Assembly (NCBI GenBank): GCA_017649635.1
Contig: JAGCGM010000063.1
Coordinates: 1 to 53,903 of the forward strand
Length of the DNA: 53,903 bases
Source of the DNA: Paludibacteraceae bacterium
GTDB lineage: Bacteria; Bacteroidota; Bacteroidia; Bacteroidales; Paludibacteraceae
Direction: 5' to 3'
Made by a program: the position numbers and the translations under genes. Shown here piece by piece: positions 7,937-16,103 of the stretch; positions within the stretch are counted from its first letter, which is position 1; each line of letters begins with the position of its first letter. The notes beneath the pieces were generated by a model. It did not search any database, was not told where the DNA came from, and was given only the letters and a program-made list of their open reading frames with translations.

Positions 7937-9367
7937 ATGAACAAATTCACAATATCAATATTAACCTTTCTGCTCACATGCCTGAGTTCATTTGCTGCGG
8001 ATATCTATCCGAAAGACGACATCACTTGGCGCATTAACGGCAGAATAGGAATCTTCACGAACGAAGACAACGTGAAGAACTCTGGTTACGTAGTGATTCT
8101 CGGAGGAGGGAACAACACCTTCCTATGGAACGAGTGTGCTCAAGCTTATCAATTCTTTGTGTACGAGAAAGGGTTTCAAAAAAACCACATATATGTAGCG
8201 TATGACACCAAAGACTTACTTGATGGGCAATACAAAGTCCCATTGGATTTGGACTTTGACGGGCAAAAGGATATTCTATATGAACTGGACAAAGACACGG
8301 TAAGTTCAATATTCAACAAAATTGCTTCCAAAATCACAAAGAACGACGATTTTGTCCTTTTCATAGCAACCCACGGAGGTAATAATGCCGCCTGCATAGA
8401 TCAGTCATCACCATGTACGTTAGATTATGCCAATTTTTTCAAGAATGAGTTAAACAAAATAAAGGCAAAACACATCTTCGTACTATCGGGATCATGCCAC
8501 GGTGGAGCCATGATTGAGCATTTGAAAGTCGGTGATGGGAATAGAACAATCATCACAAGTACATCTGCCGAGAAAACTGCAAATGCTGGACCATTAGGGG
8601 GCATGTTCCTATGTCAATTCTTTCCAGCCGCAGCAGGTTACGACACTGATACTGCAAAAAAGATTAAATCTGACAGTATCGACATTGACAACGACGGCAA
8701 AATCTCTTGGGAAGAGGCTTTTGTGTACGCAAGAGATCACGATGGGAGTACAGATCCATCTGCAAAAGACGAAAAATGGTATGAAATACCTCGTTTCTGG
8801 TCATCCACATCCGACTTCCGCTATTGCAGAGAGTTAGAAAAAGGTGTACTTAACCAAAATGAGACTATCACTAAGAGCACAAACGTGATAGCCATGTACC
8901 TGCTGAACGCCAGGAACACGATCAAGAACAATGCCAATGTCACATATAGCAGTGGCAAATACATTCGACTGAAAAAAGGATTCCATGTGGTGAAAGGTGC
9001 GAAATTCAAGACAAAGAAGATCGACTGCGAAGATGAAAAGAACGGAATTTACGGAGGAGAATTCAGGCATTTGTCCATAGACGAGGATGAGTTCAACGAG
9101 TTCTATGAAGAGTCATCAGATGAACCTATCTCATCAGGCCTTGTTCTCTACCCTAACCCGACAGACGGAGAATTCTTCATCTCCTTCGCCGCTGAAGATG
9201 TGAACTTCCTCATCACCGTCACTGACGTGACCGGCAAAACGGTTTATACCACAAGCGGCATAGGACATGACCAAAAAGTCAGTCTGGAAGGTCAGTCAAG
9301 CGGCGTCTACTTCGTGCGCATCAGTACGAATGAAATGACAGAGACACGAAAAGTCATCTTGAAATAA
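7937..9367 (+). CDS. Legumain-like (clan CD) cysteine protease with T9SS type A tail
   Basis: A 476-aa secreted protein. The signal peptide ends around SSFA (residue 20). The body follows the C13/legumain plan: an early strand VVILGGGNN, a strand-helix pair ending HIYVAYD, His146 in FIATHGGNN and Cys187 in VLSGSCHGGAM, the expected catalytic dyad. A DxDxDG loop near residues 249-255 (DIDNDGKISWEEA) could bind calcium. A segment with KYIRLKKGFHVVKGAKF around 330-350 resembles a stalk module of T9SS cargo. The last 80 residues (LYPNPTDGEFFI ... GVYFVRI ... RKVILK) are a type A T9SS sorting domain, predicting export and surface anchoring. Gingipains are distant clan CD analogues. It follows a fibre-like gene and ends at a strong terminator. 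Confidence 0.85.
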   Translation: MNKFTISILTFLLTCLSSFAADIYPKDDITWRINGRIGIFTNEDNVKNSGYVVILGGGNNTFLWNECAQAYQFFVYEKGFQKNHIYVAYDTKDLLDGQYKVPLDLDFDGQKDILYELDKDTVSSIFNKIASKITKNDDFVLFIATHGGNNAACIDQSSPCTLDYANFFKNELNKIKAKHIFVLSGSCHGGAMIEHLKVGDGNRTIITSTSAEKTANAGPLGGMFLCQFFPAAAGYDTDTAKKIKSDSIDIDNDGKISWEEAFVYARDHDGSTDPSAKDEKWYEIPRFWSSTSDFRYCRELEKGVLNQNETITKSTNVIAMYLLNARNTIKNNANVTYSSGKYIRLKKGFHVVKGAKFKTKKIDCEDEKNGIYGGEFRHLSIDEDEFNEFYEESSDEPISSGLVLYPNPTDGEFFISFAAEDVNFLITVTDVTGKTVYTTSGIGHDQKVSLEGQSSGVYFVRISTNEMTETRKVILK

Positions 9368-9427
9368 ATAACAACAAAATGACTTAAGCAACCGTTTCGG
9401 GTTCTACTCCCGAGACAGAATCATTCC

Positions 9428-9468
9428 TATCCGCAACGTCTGTTCATGGGCGTTGCGGATATTTTTTT
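9428..9468 (+). terminator. Rho-independent terminator of the protease operon
   Basis: A perfect 11-bp stem (TATCCGCAACG with CGTTGCGGATA), a 12-base loop and seven T residues directly after. It starts 61 bases past the protease stop. Confidence 0.9.
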
Positions 9469-9521
9469 GATGGATATTCAAGGGGCAACGACAAATTTTT
9501 TCAAAAAAAAACACCTAAATG

Positions 9522-9552
9522 TTTTCAATCATAAAAATAACCTTTATATTTG
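9522..9552 (+). promoter_or_regulatory. Bacteroidota-type promoter ahead of a candidate small RNA
   Basis: TATATTTG at 9545-9552 (followed by CG) matches TAnnTTTG exactly, with TTTT/TTTC 18-19 bases upstream as a weak -33 box. No start codon with a sensible frame follows, while a terminator-like hairpin lies about 60 bases downstream. Confidence 0.5.
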
Positions 9553-9558
9553 CGGTGT

Positions 9559-9642
9559 AATGTTGTGAAACATGATTCTTTATAGATGTAAGGTTTATGG
9601 TTTTCTAAAAGCAAGTCATTCAAGGCTTGCTTTTGGTTTTTT
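9559..9642 (+). ncRNA. Candidate small RNA of about 80 nt
   Basis: Between the promoter-like site and the second hairpin lies a short segment that can fold at its 5' end into TGTT-GTGA-AACA, a stem capped by a GNRA tetraloop, and at its 3' end into AAAAGCAAG/CTTGCTTTT (9607-9634) followed by GGTTTTTTC. Promoter, structured body and terminator together suggest an independent short transcript. I do not recognise it as a named RNA family. Its exact 5' end is a guess from the promoter position. Confidence 0.4.
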
Positions 9643-9690
9643 CAGCATATAGATTTTCCCCTCTTTTTTATCATCAACAGGAATTGCGGT

Positions 9691-11127
9691 CTACGAATTC
9701 TTCTTAGTCAACACCGCTATGACATCATTCAATACATTAGATCCCAACACCTTAGCAGGCAAAATATAGGCGGTCACCCCGACCAGCAATTGAACAATCA
9801 GCTTCGCCATCGCACTCCAATCCAGGCAACCGACTAAGAATACAGTCGCCGCCATGAAACAGGAGATAAACAGGTAAGGGAACACGTCCCACAACTGCTC
9901 CCGGATGGAATAACGCACCACCTTTCGCACGAAGAACAAATCCACCACGTACGACAGCAGGTTGGCCGCCACAAAGCCCCACAACATCTGCTCTATCGTA
10001 TCATGGAACAGCAAAAGGAGCAGCAACGTCAAGGCATTGCGGATCACCTCCAACTCAAAATTCTTCTTTGGGAAGCCCTTCACCACCATAAGGTTCAAGT
10101 ACATGGAGTGCATCGGCGCCACAAGACCTGCGATCGCCAGCACCCGGAAATATGGGACAATAGGCATCCACTTCTCCGTGAGCACCACCTCCACCACGTT
10201 GTCGAAGCAAGCCATGGCCCCCAACATGATAGGGAAGATGCAGAACGCCACCATGCGCATCATCTTGCGCAGATAGTTGAGTTGGCGAGGCTCGTCATCG
10301 TTCAGTTTCGAAAGCACCGGATAGGCCACTCCCGAAAAGGTGGAAGCGACGATATTGACCGGCAGGAAGTAAAACTTGTAAGACTCCGAATAGTAGCCCA
10401 AACGCTCGTCCCCGAAATAACGTCCGATGATAGGGTTGTAGACATACCGCACAAAGGTGTTCATCAGGCTTGAAGCGATTAGGGAAAAACTGAACGTGAA
10501 GAGCTCACGTATCACAGAGAAGTCAGGTTTGCACCTAGGCCACCAATCACTGAAGACCCACAGAAGGACCACCCGGATGGCAGGCTGCAACACGACTTGC
10601 CACGCCAGCGACCAATAGCCATAGCCCATGTAGATCATCGCGATCGTCACGATGCCCGAAACGACCGCACTGATAAGGCTGGCGACGGACATCTTCTTGA
10701 ACGCCAAGTTGCGGGTCAGCACAATGCTCTGCACCACACCGAACGAATTGAAGACGATGGAAAGGAAGAGGAAGGGAGCCAACGACGCCAGCTCCGGCAT
10801 ACGATAGTATTCGGCGATCCATCCCGAACAAAGGAACAGCAAAAGGTAGAAGGCCAACCCCAAGAACACATTGAAGCAGAGAACCGCCACATACTCCGCA
10901 TCCGTATTGTGCTTGCGCCGCACCATGGCGGAGGTGAATCCGCTCTCCGTCAGGATGTTGGAGAGTGCGGTGAATATCGCCAATGCGCCTATCAGTCCGA
11001 AATCGCCAGGCGACAACAGACGAAGCGTCACCAAGCCTACGACAAACGCCACGACTTGGAACCCTACCTTGTCAATCGCATTCCACAAAATGGAGCGGGT
11101 GGTCTCTTTTTTCAAATCCTCTGCCAT
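9691..11127 (-). CDS. Wzx-type oligosaccharide flippase (MOP superfamily)
   Basis: A 478-aa polytopic membrane protein with roughly 12-14 hydrophobic segments spread over its length. The N-terminus (ETTRSILWNAIDKVGFQVVA followed by FVVGLVTLRLLSPGDFGLIG) is typical of lipopolysaccharide biosynthesis flippases of the WzxC type, which move lipid-linked sugars across the inner membrane for capsule, O-antigen or exopolysaccharide assembly. The family is usually 420-500 aa, so it is full length. It is odd that no glycosyltransferase, polymerase or sugar-nucleotide gene lies next to it: the left neighbour is the protease operon and the right neighbour hipBA. Substrate cannot be inferred. Confidence 0.88.
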   Translation of the reverse strand: MAEDLKKETTRSILWNAIDKVGFQVVAFVVGLVTLRLLSPGDFGLIGALAIFTALSNILTESGFTSAMVRRKHNTDAEYVAVLCFNVFLGLAFYLLLFLCSGWIAEYYRMPELASLAPFLFLSIVFNSFGVVQSIVLTRNLAFKKMSVASLISAVVSGIVTIAMIYMGYGYWSLAWQVVLQPAIRVVLLWVFSDWWPRCKPDFSVIRELFTFSFSLIASSLMNTFVRYVYNPIIGRYFGDERLGYYSESYKFYFLPVNIVASTFSGVAYPVLSKLNDDEPRQLNYLRKMMRMVAFCIFPIMLGAMACFDNVVEVVLTEKWMPIVPYFRVLAIAGLVAPMHSMYLNLMVVKGFPKKNFELEVIRNALTLLLLLLFHDTIEQMLWGFVAANLLSYVVDLFFVRKVVRYSIREQLWDVFPYLFISCFMAATVFLVGCLDWSAMAKLIVQLLVGVTAYILPAKVLGSNVLNDVIAVLTKKNS

Positions 11128-11144
11128 ACCACAAAGGTAGTAAT

Positions 11145-11190
11145 AATTAAGAATTAAGAATTATGAATTAAGAATTATGAGTTAAGAGTT
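11145..11190 (+). repeat. 7-bp tandem repeat, about 6.6 copies
   Basis: Variants of AATTAAG (AATTAAG, AATTAAG, AATTATG, AATTAAG, AATTATG, AGTTAAG, AGTT) run head to tail just upstream of the flippase start and ahead of the hipB promoter. The copies differ at one or two bases. Such an array can change length by slippage. Confidence 0.85.
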
Positions 11191-11214
11191 GCCGAGGCCC
11201 ATTACACCACAGAT

Positions 11215-11245
11215 TTTGTTTCTATTCATTAATTTACTATCTTTA
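11215..11245 (+). promoter_or_regulatory. Probable hipBA promoter
   Basis: TTTG at 11215-11218 and TATCTTTA at 11238-11245 are separated by 19 bases, the standard Bacteroidota -33/-7 spacing; the -7 box differs from TAnnTTTG only in the last base. HipB proteins usually repress their own promoter, so an operator would be expected around here, but I did not find a clear palindrome. Confidence 0.6.
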
Positions 11246-11303
11246 CAAGCAAATACAATAGTATTCCTTAATGTGTATTTTAACATTTAATAGATACGAT
11301 AAT

Positions 11304-11630
11304 ATGCCATATATTTATACACTGGATCAGGATTCCGTCGATGATTTGACGAAATTATTGGCAGGTAATCTGCAAAAGAGGCGGTTGGAGAAGGGCCTTT
11401 CCCGAAGTGCGCTTTCCATGATGAGCGGTGTTCCCACACCGACCATCGCCAAGTTTGAGCAGCAACACATCATCGCGCTCACCTCCTTTGTGGCATTGGC
11501 ACAGGCTTTAGGCTATACGACCGACATCAAGCAACTCCTTTCCGAACCGCACTTCTCCACAATGGAGGAGTTGGAGACCATCAACAGAAATAAAAACAGG
11601 AAGCGAGGCAGGAATGAAATCGGTAGATAA
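11304..11630 (+). CDS. hipB: HipB-like antitoxin, XRE-family DNA-binding protein
   Basis: A 108-aa protein with a Cro/C1-type helix-turn-helix: LAGNLQKRRLEKGLSRSALS followed by MMSGVPTPTIAKFEQ, around residues 20-55. The basic C-terminus is KNRKRGRNEIGR. HipB-type antitoxins bind the HipA kinase and repress the operon. I start at the ATG at 11304 (MPYIYTLD); the frame extends to an ATG at 11271, but that adds an unlikely N-terminus and leaves almost no leader. The 3' end overlaps hipA by 17 bases, the classic coupled arrangement that keeps antitoxin and toxin in proportion. Confidence 0.88.
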   Translation: MPYIYTLDQDSVDDLTKLLAGNLQKRRLEKGLSRSALSMMSGVPTPTIAKFEQQHIIALTSFVALAQALGYTTDIKQLLSEPHFSTMEELETINRNKNRKRGRNEIGR

Positions 11631-12750
11631 ACTAAGCGTGCAGATGGGCGAACGACGTGTGGGATTATTGACGATGGCCCCAGACGGACGTCGTTGTGTA
11701 TTTGAATACGACAAGGAATGGATCGCGACAGGGTTCTCCATCTCACCCATCGAATTGCCCTTGCGCACAGGATTGTTCATCGCCCAACCAACACCCTTCA
11801 GCGGAAATTTCGGCATCTTCGAGGACAGTTTGCCAGACGGTTACGGCCGTTATCTACTGAACAGGATGCTCAAAAAGCAGGGGATAGACGAGCTGGGGCT
11901 AACACCAATACAACGGCTAAGCATAGTGGGCAGTTCGGGCATGGGCGCCTTATGCTATGTGCCGGAAACATTGGTGGGTGAGGAGAAATCACTCCCCGCC
12001 CTCGACCGACTGCAGCAGATGGCGCTGGACGTGCTCTCCGAAAAAACGGACAAGGACGAGGATGTGCTCTATTTCAACAGCGGCAATTCGGGTGGCTGCC
12101 GCCCGAAATGTCTGATGAAGGACGACGAAGGTGAATGGTTGGTGAAATTCCGCCACACCTACGACCCAGTGGATATGGGCCAAGAGGAATACCGCTACCA
12201 TGAAGCGGCTCGACGTTGTGGAATCAACGTGCCGGACTTCCGCCTGATTGACGGCAAATACTTCGCCAGCCGTCGATTCGACATGGAGGATGGGCATCGT
12301 CTGCACATAGCCACAGCCGGGGCATTGCTTGGGGTCTCCATCCAAATGCCCACACTTGACTATAAGAATCTGCTCAGCCTAACTGGCTACTTGACGCAAG
12401 ATCCTCTGCAGGTGGAAGAGATGTTCCGAAGAATGGTGTTCAATGTCTTAGCGGAAAACAAAGACGATCATCCGAAGAACTTCTCCTTCATTTGTCGGGA
12501 AGGCAAATGGTCATTGTCACCCGCATACGACCTAACCCATTGCGTGGCCGGATATAACGGGGAACATGCCACATCGGCGAACAACAATGGCCAGCCTTCC
12601 GTGGAGGACATGATCACGGTCGGCACTCAAATCCGCATATCCCGCAACCGTTGCACGAAAATCATCGAAGAGGTCGGAGATGTAGTGAAGGAACATCTCT
12701 CCATTCCCACAAATTTATGTACCTTTGTGGAAAGAAAACGAAAGGATTGA
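11614..12750 (+). CDS. hipA: HipA-like serine/threonine kinase toxin
   Basis: A 378-aa protein of the HipA kinase family. The N-terminal domain has FGIFEDSLPDGYG, the family's FxDSLPDGxG signature. SGGCRPK marks the ATP-binding loop. The catalytic and metal-binding segments are NVLAENKDDHPKNFSF (about residue 277) and LSPAYDLT. E. coli HipA (440 aa) phosphorylates glutamyl-tRNA synthetase, blocks translation and causes dormancy; whether this shorter homologue has the same target is unknown. An AGGCAGGA precedes the ATG, which lies inside the end of hipB. All kinase motifs look intact, so it should be active. Confidence 0.9.
   Translation: MKSVDKLSVQMGERRVGLLTMAPDGRRCVFEYDKEWIATGFSISPIELPLRTGLFIAQPTPFSGNFGIFEDSLPDGYGRYLLNRMLKKQGIDELGLTPIQRLSIVGSSGMGALCYVPETLVGEEKSLPALDRLQQMALDVLSEKTDKDEDVLYFNSGNSGGCRPKCLMKDDEGEWLVKFRHTYDPVDMGQEEYRYHEAARRCGINVPDFRLIDGKYFASRRFDMEDGHRLHIATAGALLGVSIQMPTLDYKNLLSLTGYLTQDPLQVEEMFRRMVFNVLAENKDDHPKNFSFICREGKWSLSPAYDLTHCVAGYNGEHATSANNNGQPSVEDMITVGTQIRISRNRCTKIIEEVGDVVKEHLSIPTNLCTFVERKRKD
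12720..12727 (+). promoter_or_regulatory. Possible internal promoter for the LOG gene
   Basis: TACCTTTG inside the last codons of hipA matches TAnnTTTG and lies 25 bases before the LOG start. No -33 box was seen. It may give the downstream genes expression independent of hipBA. Confidence 0.35.
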
Positions 12751-12752
12751 AT

Positions 12753-13334
12753 ATGACGAAACGGGTTTGTGTCTACTGCGCATCCAGCACACAAGTGGAT
12801 GAAGCGTACAAGCGGGAAGCGAGGAGATTGGGTGAGGTACTCTCAAAGAACGGCATCGCCTGCAACTACGGGGGCGGAGCGGTCGGTCTGATGGGGGAAC
12901 TGGCGCAGTCCATGCTCGACCACGGAGGAGAGATCACGGGCATCATTCCCCGCTTCATGGTGGAGAGAGGATGGGACAACCCTAAGGTGACGGAGGTGGA
13001 GACCTCCTCCATGCACACGAGGAAGGAGCGGATGACCAAGGACGTGGACGCCGCCATCGCCTTGCCTGGTGGTTGCGGCACCCTGGAGGAACTGATGGAG
13101 ATCATCACGTGGAAACAATTGGGTCTCTTCCTTAAGCCTATCGTCATCGTCAACGTCAACCATTTCTTCGACCCCCTCCTCGCCATGCTAGACAAATGCG
13201 TGGGGGAGAAATTCATGTCGGAGAAGCTAAAGAAGACATGGACCGTCGTCAACCGCGCCGACGAAGTGCTGACCGCCATAGAGGAGGGGCACCCGTGGGG
13301 AGAAGAGGAGTCCAACAAATACGCAAGCCTATAG
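12753..13334 (+). CDS. LOG-family (lysine-decarboxylase-like) nucleoside monophosphate phosphoribohydrolase
   Basis: A 193-aa protein with the LOG fingerprint PGGCGTLEE near residue 110, preceded by the conserved arginine segment HTRKERM, and an N-terminal Rossmann start VCVYCASST. Enzymes of this family split ribose 5-phosphate from cytokinin nucleotides or AMP-like substrates; in non-plant bacteria the physiological substrate is often unclear. The frame is open further upstream into hipA, but the ATG at 12753, two bases after the hipA stop, gives the normal family N-terminus. It is followed after four bases by the sacsin-like gene, so the four genes probably share a transcript. Confidence 0.9.
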   Translation: MTKRVCVYCASSTQVDEAYKREARRLGEVLSKNGIACNYGGGAVGLMGELAQSMLDHGGEITGIIPRFMVERGWDNPKVTEVETSSMHTRKERMTKDVDAAIALPGGCGTLEELMEIITWKQLGLFLKPIVIVNVNHFFDPLLAMLDKCVGEKFMSEKLKKTWTVVNRADEVLTAIEEGHPWGEEESNKYASL

Positions 13335-13338
13335 CGCC

Positions 13339-15936
13339 ATGGAGATAAGCAAGGAAGAGAGGGAATGGTTCCGGCTACTGTCCGGCAAGAGAGCCTCGCT
13401 GGCGGAGCAACTGAAGGACCCGGCGGCGGCTGGCTTCTGGAACTCCGTCGTGGACAAATATTCCGACGAGGCGCACTTCCTCTACGAACTGCTGCAAAAC
13501 TCCGACGACGCGCAAGCGACGGAAGTCCACATCCACTTGCACAAAGAGAGTCTGGAGTATATCCACAACGGCTCGGTACGGTTCACCCTGACAGACCCCA
13601 ACCGGGAGGATGACAAGGGGACGATCGGCCACCTGAACGCGCTGACCTCCATCGGCGCCAGCAACAAACAGAGCGGCAACTCGATAGGCAAGTTCGGCAT
13701 CGGGTTCAAATCCATCTTCCGCTATACCGACCGCCCTCACATCGAGGACGACACGCTCTCGTTCGACATCCAAGACTATATCGTACCCGTGCCCGCCCCC
13801 CGCACCAAGGAGGGAAGAAAAGCCGGCGAGACCTACTTCCAGTTCCCCTTAAAGGATGCGGAGAAGGATTACCAAGACATATTACAGAAGCTTCGGACGC
13901 TACACCACCCCCTCTTTTTCCTATCACACCTGAAAAAGATAGTTTGGGACACGGACAACGGCGCCCACGGAGTGTACCAGCTAAGCACGGAAGGCGAGAC
14001 AAAAATCGGCGCCATCACCTATGCGTTCCTCACCATGTCGCAAGACGACGGGGAGAATCGCCAGACGAAGCACTTCCACCGCTACACGGACGGATGCGCC
14101 ATCGCCTTCGAATCCAATGCGCTACGTGCGCCCCAACCCTTGGAACAGGAGGAGAACATCTACTGCTTCTTCCCGACCAAGGAGTCTTGTCCGCTCCCCT
14201 TCGTGATCCATGCGCCCTTCCTGCTGACCGACAACAGGGAGAGCATCAAAAACCATGAGGCATGGAACATCCAGCAGGTGCAGGCCTTAGGCGAATTGGC
14301 GGGGAAAGCCTTGCGCCACCTCGCGCAAAGCAATCTGTTGAAGGATACGCTCTTCGACATCATCCCCTTGGAGAAAAATATATTCATCAAGAAGGCAGGG
14401 CCACATTTCCTAGCGCCCATCTATACGTCCATCGTCCAAACATTGCGCACACAACCCCTGTTTTTCACGGACAATGGAGAATACGTGGATGCCACCCGCA
14501 CCCGACACACGGAGGATAGATTGCTACGCGACCTCTTCAGCGGAGCGCAGGAGGAAATCCTTCCCGACGGATCACAAAGGGAATGGTGCTTCAAAGAATT
14601 ATACAGAAGAGAGGAGCCTCAACGCTCCATCATCCATAATTATCTAAAGGAGAACCAATTAGTAGCCAACATAGTCAGTATAGAGGATATATTGGGCACC
14701 ATCACCGCCTTCGACATCGAGCGGCAAAGCATGGAATGGCTGAAGAAATTCTACCAATGCTTGGCCAAGAACAGGGTATGCCTGAAGGAAGAGCCTGTCA
14801 TCCTCTGCGCCGACGGCAAGGCAAGGGCGCTCGGTCTCGTGTGCGGAGGGAATGCCCCGTCGCAGGCGTTCGCAGGAGAGACCGACTCCTCCCAATCCGT
14901 CCATCCTGCCCTATGGGAGGACGAGAAATGCAGACGTTCACTCTCTTCCCTAGGGATAAAAGAGCCTGGTCCGCAAGCCGAGGTGGAGCAACAGATACTA
15001 CCCCTCTACCGGGAAGGGAGAACCCACCTTTTAGGTGAAGCGGAGGTGCTCCACCACCTCAGGCGCATCACAGACTGCTACCAGTCCTTGTCCGCACAGG
15101 GAGGCGAACGTGAAAGATTCGTCAGCCACCTTAGGGAGATACCTTTCCTTCCAACAGTAGACCAAGCGGGCAACCGATGCTTCAGCAGGGCCCATCAGAC
15201 GGTCCTACGCACTTCCCTGCTCAATGATTATTGGGAAGGATGCACAGATATATACTTTCTTGAGAACCAAACGATTGCGGACGCCATCCTTCCTGAAAAC
15301 AGAAGCACATTCTACGAATTCCTCCTACAATTAGGGGTGCAAACCCATCTGACGATCCGTGACGTGGCACGTACCCCCTTGGAGGCGGGACGGTTAGGAT
15401 TAGACCTGAACCCGGTGAGCCTAAGGCAATACGACAAGGGAGCGCAGGAGATCACAGACAAGGAGATCTGCGGGTGGAATCACTTCATCCAGCATCTCAG
15501 TCCGAAGCGTTCCGCAGCCTTCTTCCGCCTGCTCAGCGAGGAGATCCAACGGACAACCTCCTTCCTTTTCGCGCAGTCGCTCATGGGGGACTACAGCTAC
15601 GTGGAGAAGGGGAAACAGACCAGGACCCAGCAACGCATCGCCCACACAACCGCCCGAAAGGTCATCTCCGAAGCCAAGTGGGTGTATGACAAGGCAGGGG
15701 AAGCCCGTACTCCCGGTGAGATCGGGGAAACCAGCCAACTCTCCCCACTCTACAGCATCGCCAGCAACGATATATTCTTCTTCCTAGGCATAAAGATTTC
15801 GGACGATTTGAAGGGCTTGACGAAAGAGCAGAAGGAGTCCATCGACATCGTGAACAAGTTCAAGGAGTGCGGATTCACCATCCGCGACATGGAGAAACTA
15901 TTGGAGGATATCAAAGCGGGAAAGGAGCGTCAATAA
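13339..15936 (+). CDS. Sacsin/Hsp90-like GHKL ATPase protein, 865 aa
   Basis: The first 200 residues form a GHKL ATP-binding domain of the sacsin N-terminal type: N-box YELLQNSDDAQ (residues 49-59), YIHNG (74-78) and the lid and glycine loop IGKFGIGFKSIF (116-127). The remaining 650 residues show no domain I recognise. They are predicted soluble, with repeated helical segments and no nuclease or helicase motif I can identify. Similar large ATPase proteins occur in bacterial accessory islands, some next to restriction or defence genes, but no specific role can be assigned. The start is 4 bases after the LOG stop, which suggests co-transcription with hipBA-LOG. The catalytic Glu and Asn of the N-box are present, so ATP binding looks intact. 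Confidence 0.75.
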   Translation: MEISKEEREWFRLLSGKRASLAEQLKDPAAAGFWNSVVDKYSDEAHFLYELLQNSDDAQATEVHIHLHKESLEYIHNGSVRFTLTDPNREDDKGTIGHLNALTSIGASNKQSGNSIGKFGIGFKSIFRYTDRPHIEDDTLSFDIQDYIVPVPAPRTKEGRKAGETYFQFPLKDAEKDYQDILQKLRTLHHPLFFLSHLKKIVWDTDNGAHGVYQLSTEGETKIGAITYAFLTMSQDDGENRQTKHFHRYTDGCAIAFESNALRAPQPLEQEENIYCFFPTKESCPLPFVIHAPFLLTDNRESIKNHEAWNIQQVQALGELAGKALRHLAQSNLLKDTLFDIIPLEKNIFIKKAGPHFLAPIYTSIVQTLRTQPLFFTDNGEYVDATRTRHTEDRLLRDLFSGAQEEILPDGSQREWCFKELYRREEPQRSIIHNYLKENQLVANIVSIEDILGTITAFDIERQSMEWLKKFYQCLAKNRVCLKEEPVILCADGKARALGLVCGGNAPSQAFAGETDSSQSVHPALWEDEKCRRSLSSLGIKEPGPQAEVEQQILPLYREGRTHLLGEAEVLHHLRRITDCYQSLSAQGGERERFVSHLREIPFLPTVDQAGNRCFSRAHQTVLRTSLLNDYWEGCTDIYFLENQTIADAILPENRSTFYEFLLQLGVQTHLTIRDVARTPLEAGRLGLDLNPVSLRQYDKGAQEITDKEICGWNHFIQHLSPKRSAAFFRLLSEEIQRTTSFLFAQSLMGDYSYVEKGKQTRTQQRIAHTTARKVISEAKWVYDKAGEARTPGEIGETSQLSPLYSIASNDIFFFLGIKISDDLKGLTKEQKESIDIVNKFKECGFTIRDMEKLLEDIKAGKERQ

Positions 15937-16007
15937 TCCCTTTAGAACGCACAATGAATCATCGTTTTAGGCATAAAAAACGCCCATCCACAAGAAAAAC
16001 ACACATT

Positions 16008-16041
16008 TTTGCCTGAAAGAAACCACTCACGCATATATTTG
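16008..16041 (+). promoter_or_regulatory. Probable promoter of the cardiolipin synthase gene
   Basis: TTTG at 16008-16011 and TATATTTG at 16034-16041 match both Bacteroidota boxes, with a 22-base spacer (one longer than typical). The leader to the ATG at 16104 would be about 55 bases. Confidence 0.55.
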
Positions 16042-16103
16042 AGCCATCAATTTGATGTTTATTATTCAAATTTTCCTTAATTTTACAAAAGAATTGGGGA
16101 AAA

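Larger units (their letters stand above)
9368..9690 (+). other. Intergenic region with two hairpins and a promoter-like site
   Basis: This 323-base gap between convergent genes holds the terminator of the protease operon (9428-9468), a promoter-like pair near 9522-9552 and a second hairpin with a T-run at 9607-9642. The last two bracket a candidate small RNA, listed separately. I see no open reading frame of note. Confidence 0.6.

Noticed and set aside
15950..15990. Weak hairpin after the sacsin-like gene as a terminator
   Set aside because: Only six A/T-rich pairs can form and there is no T-run after it.
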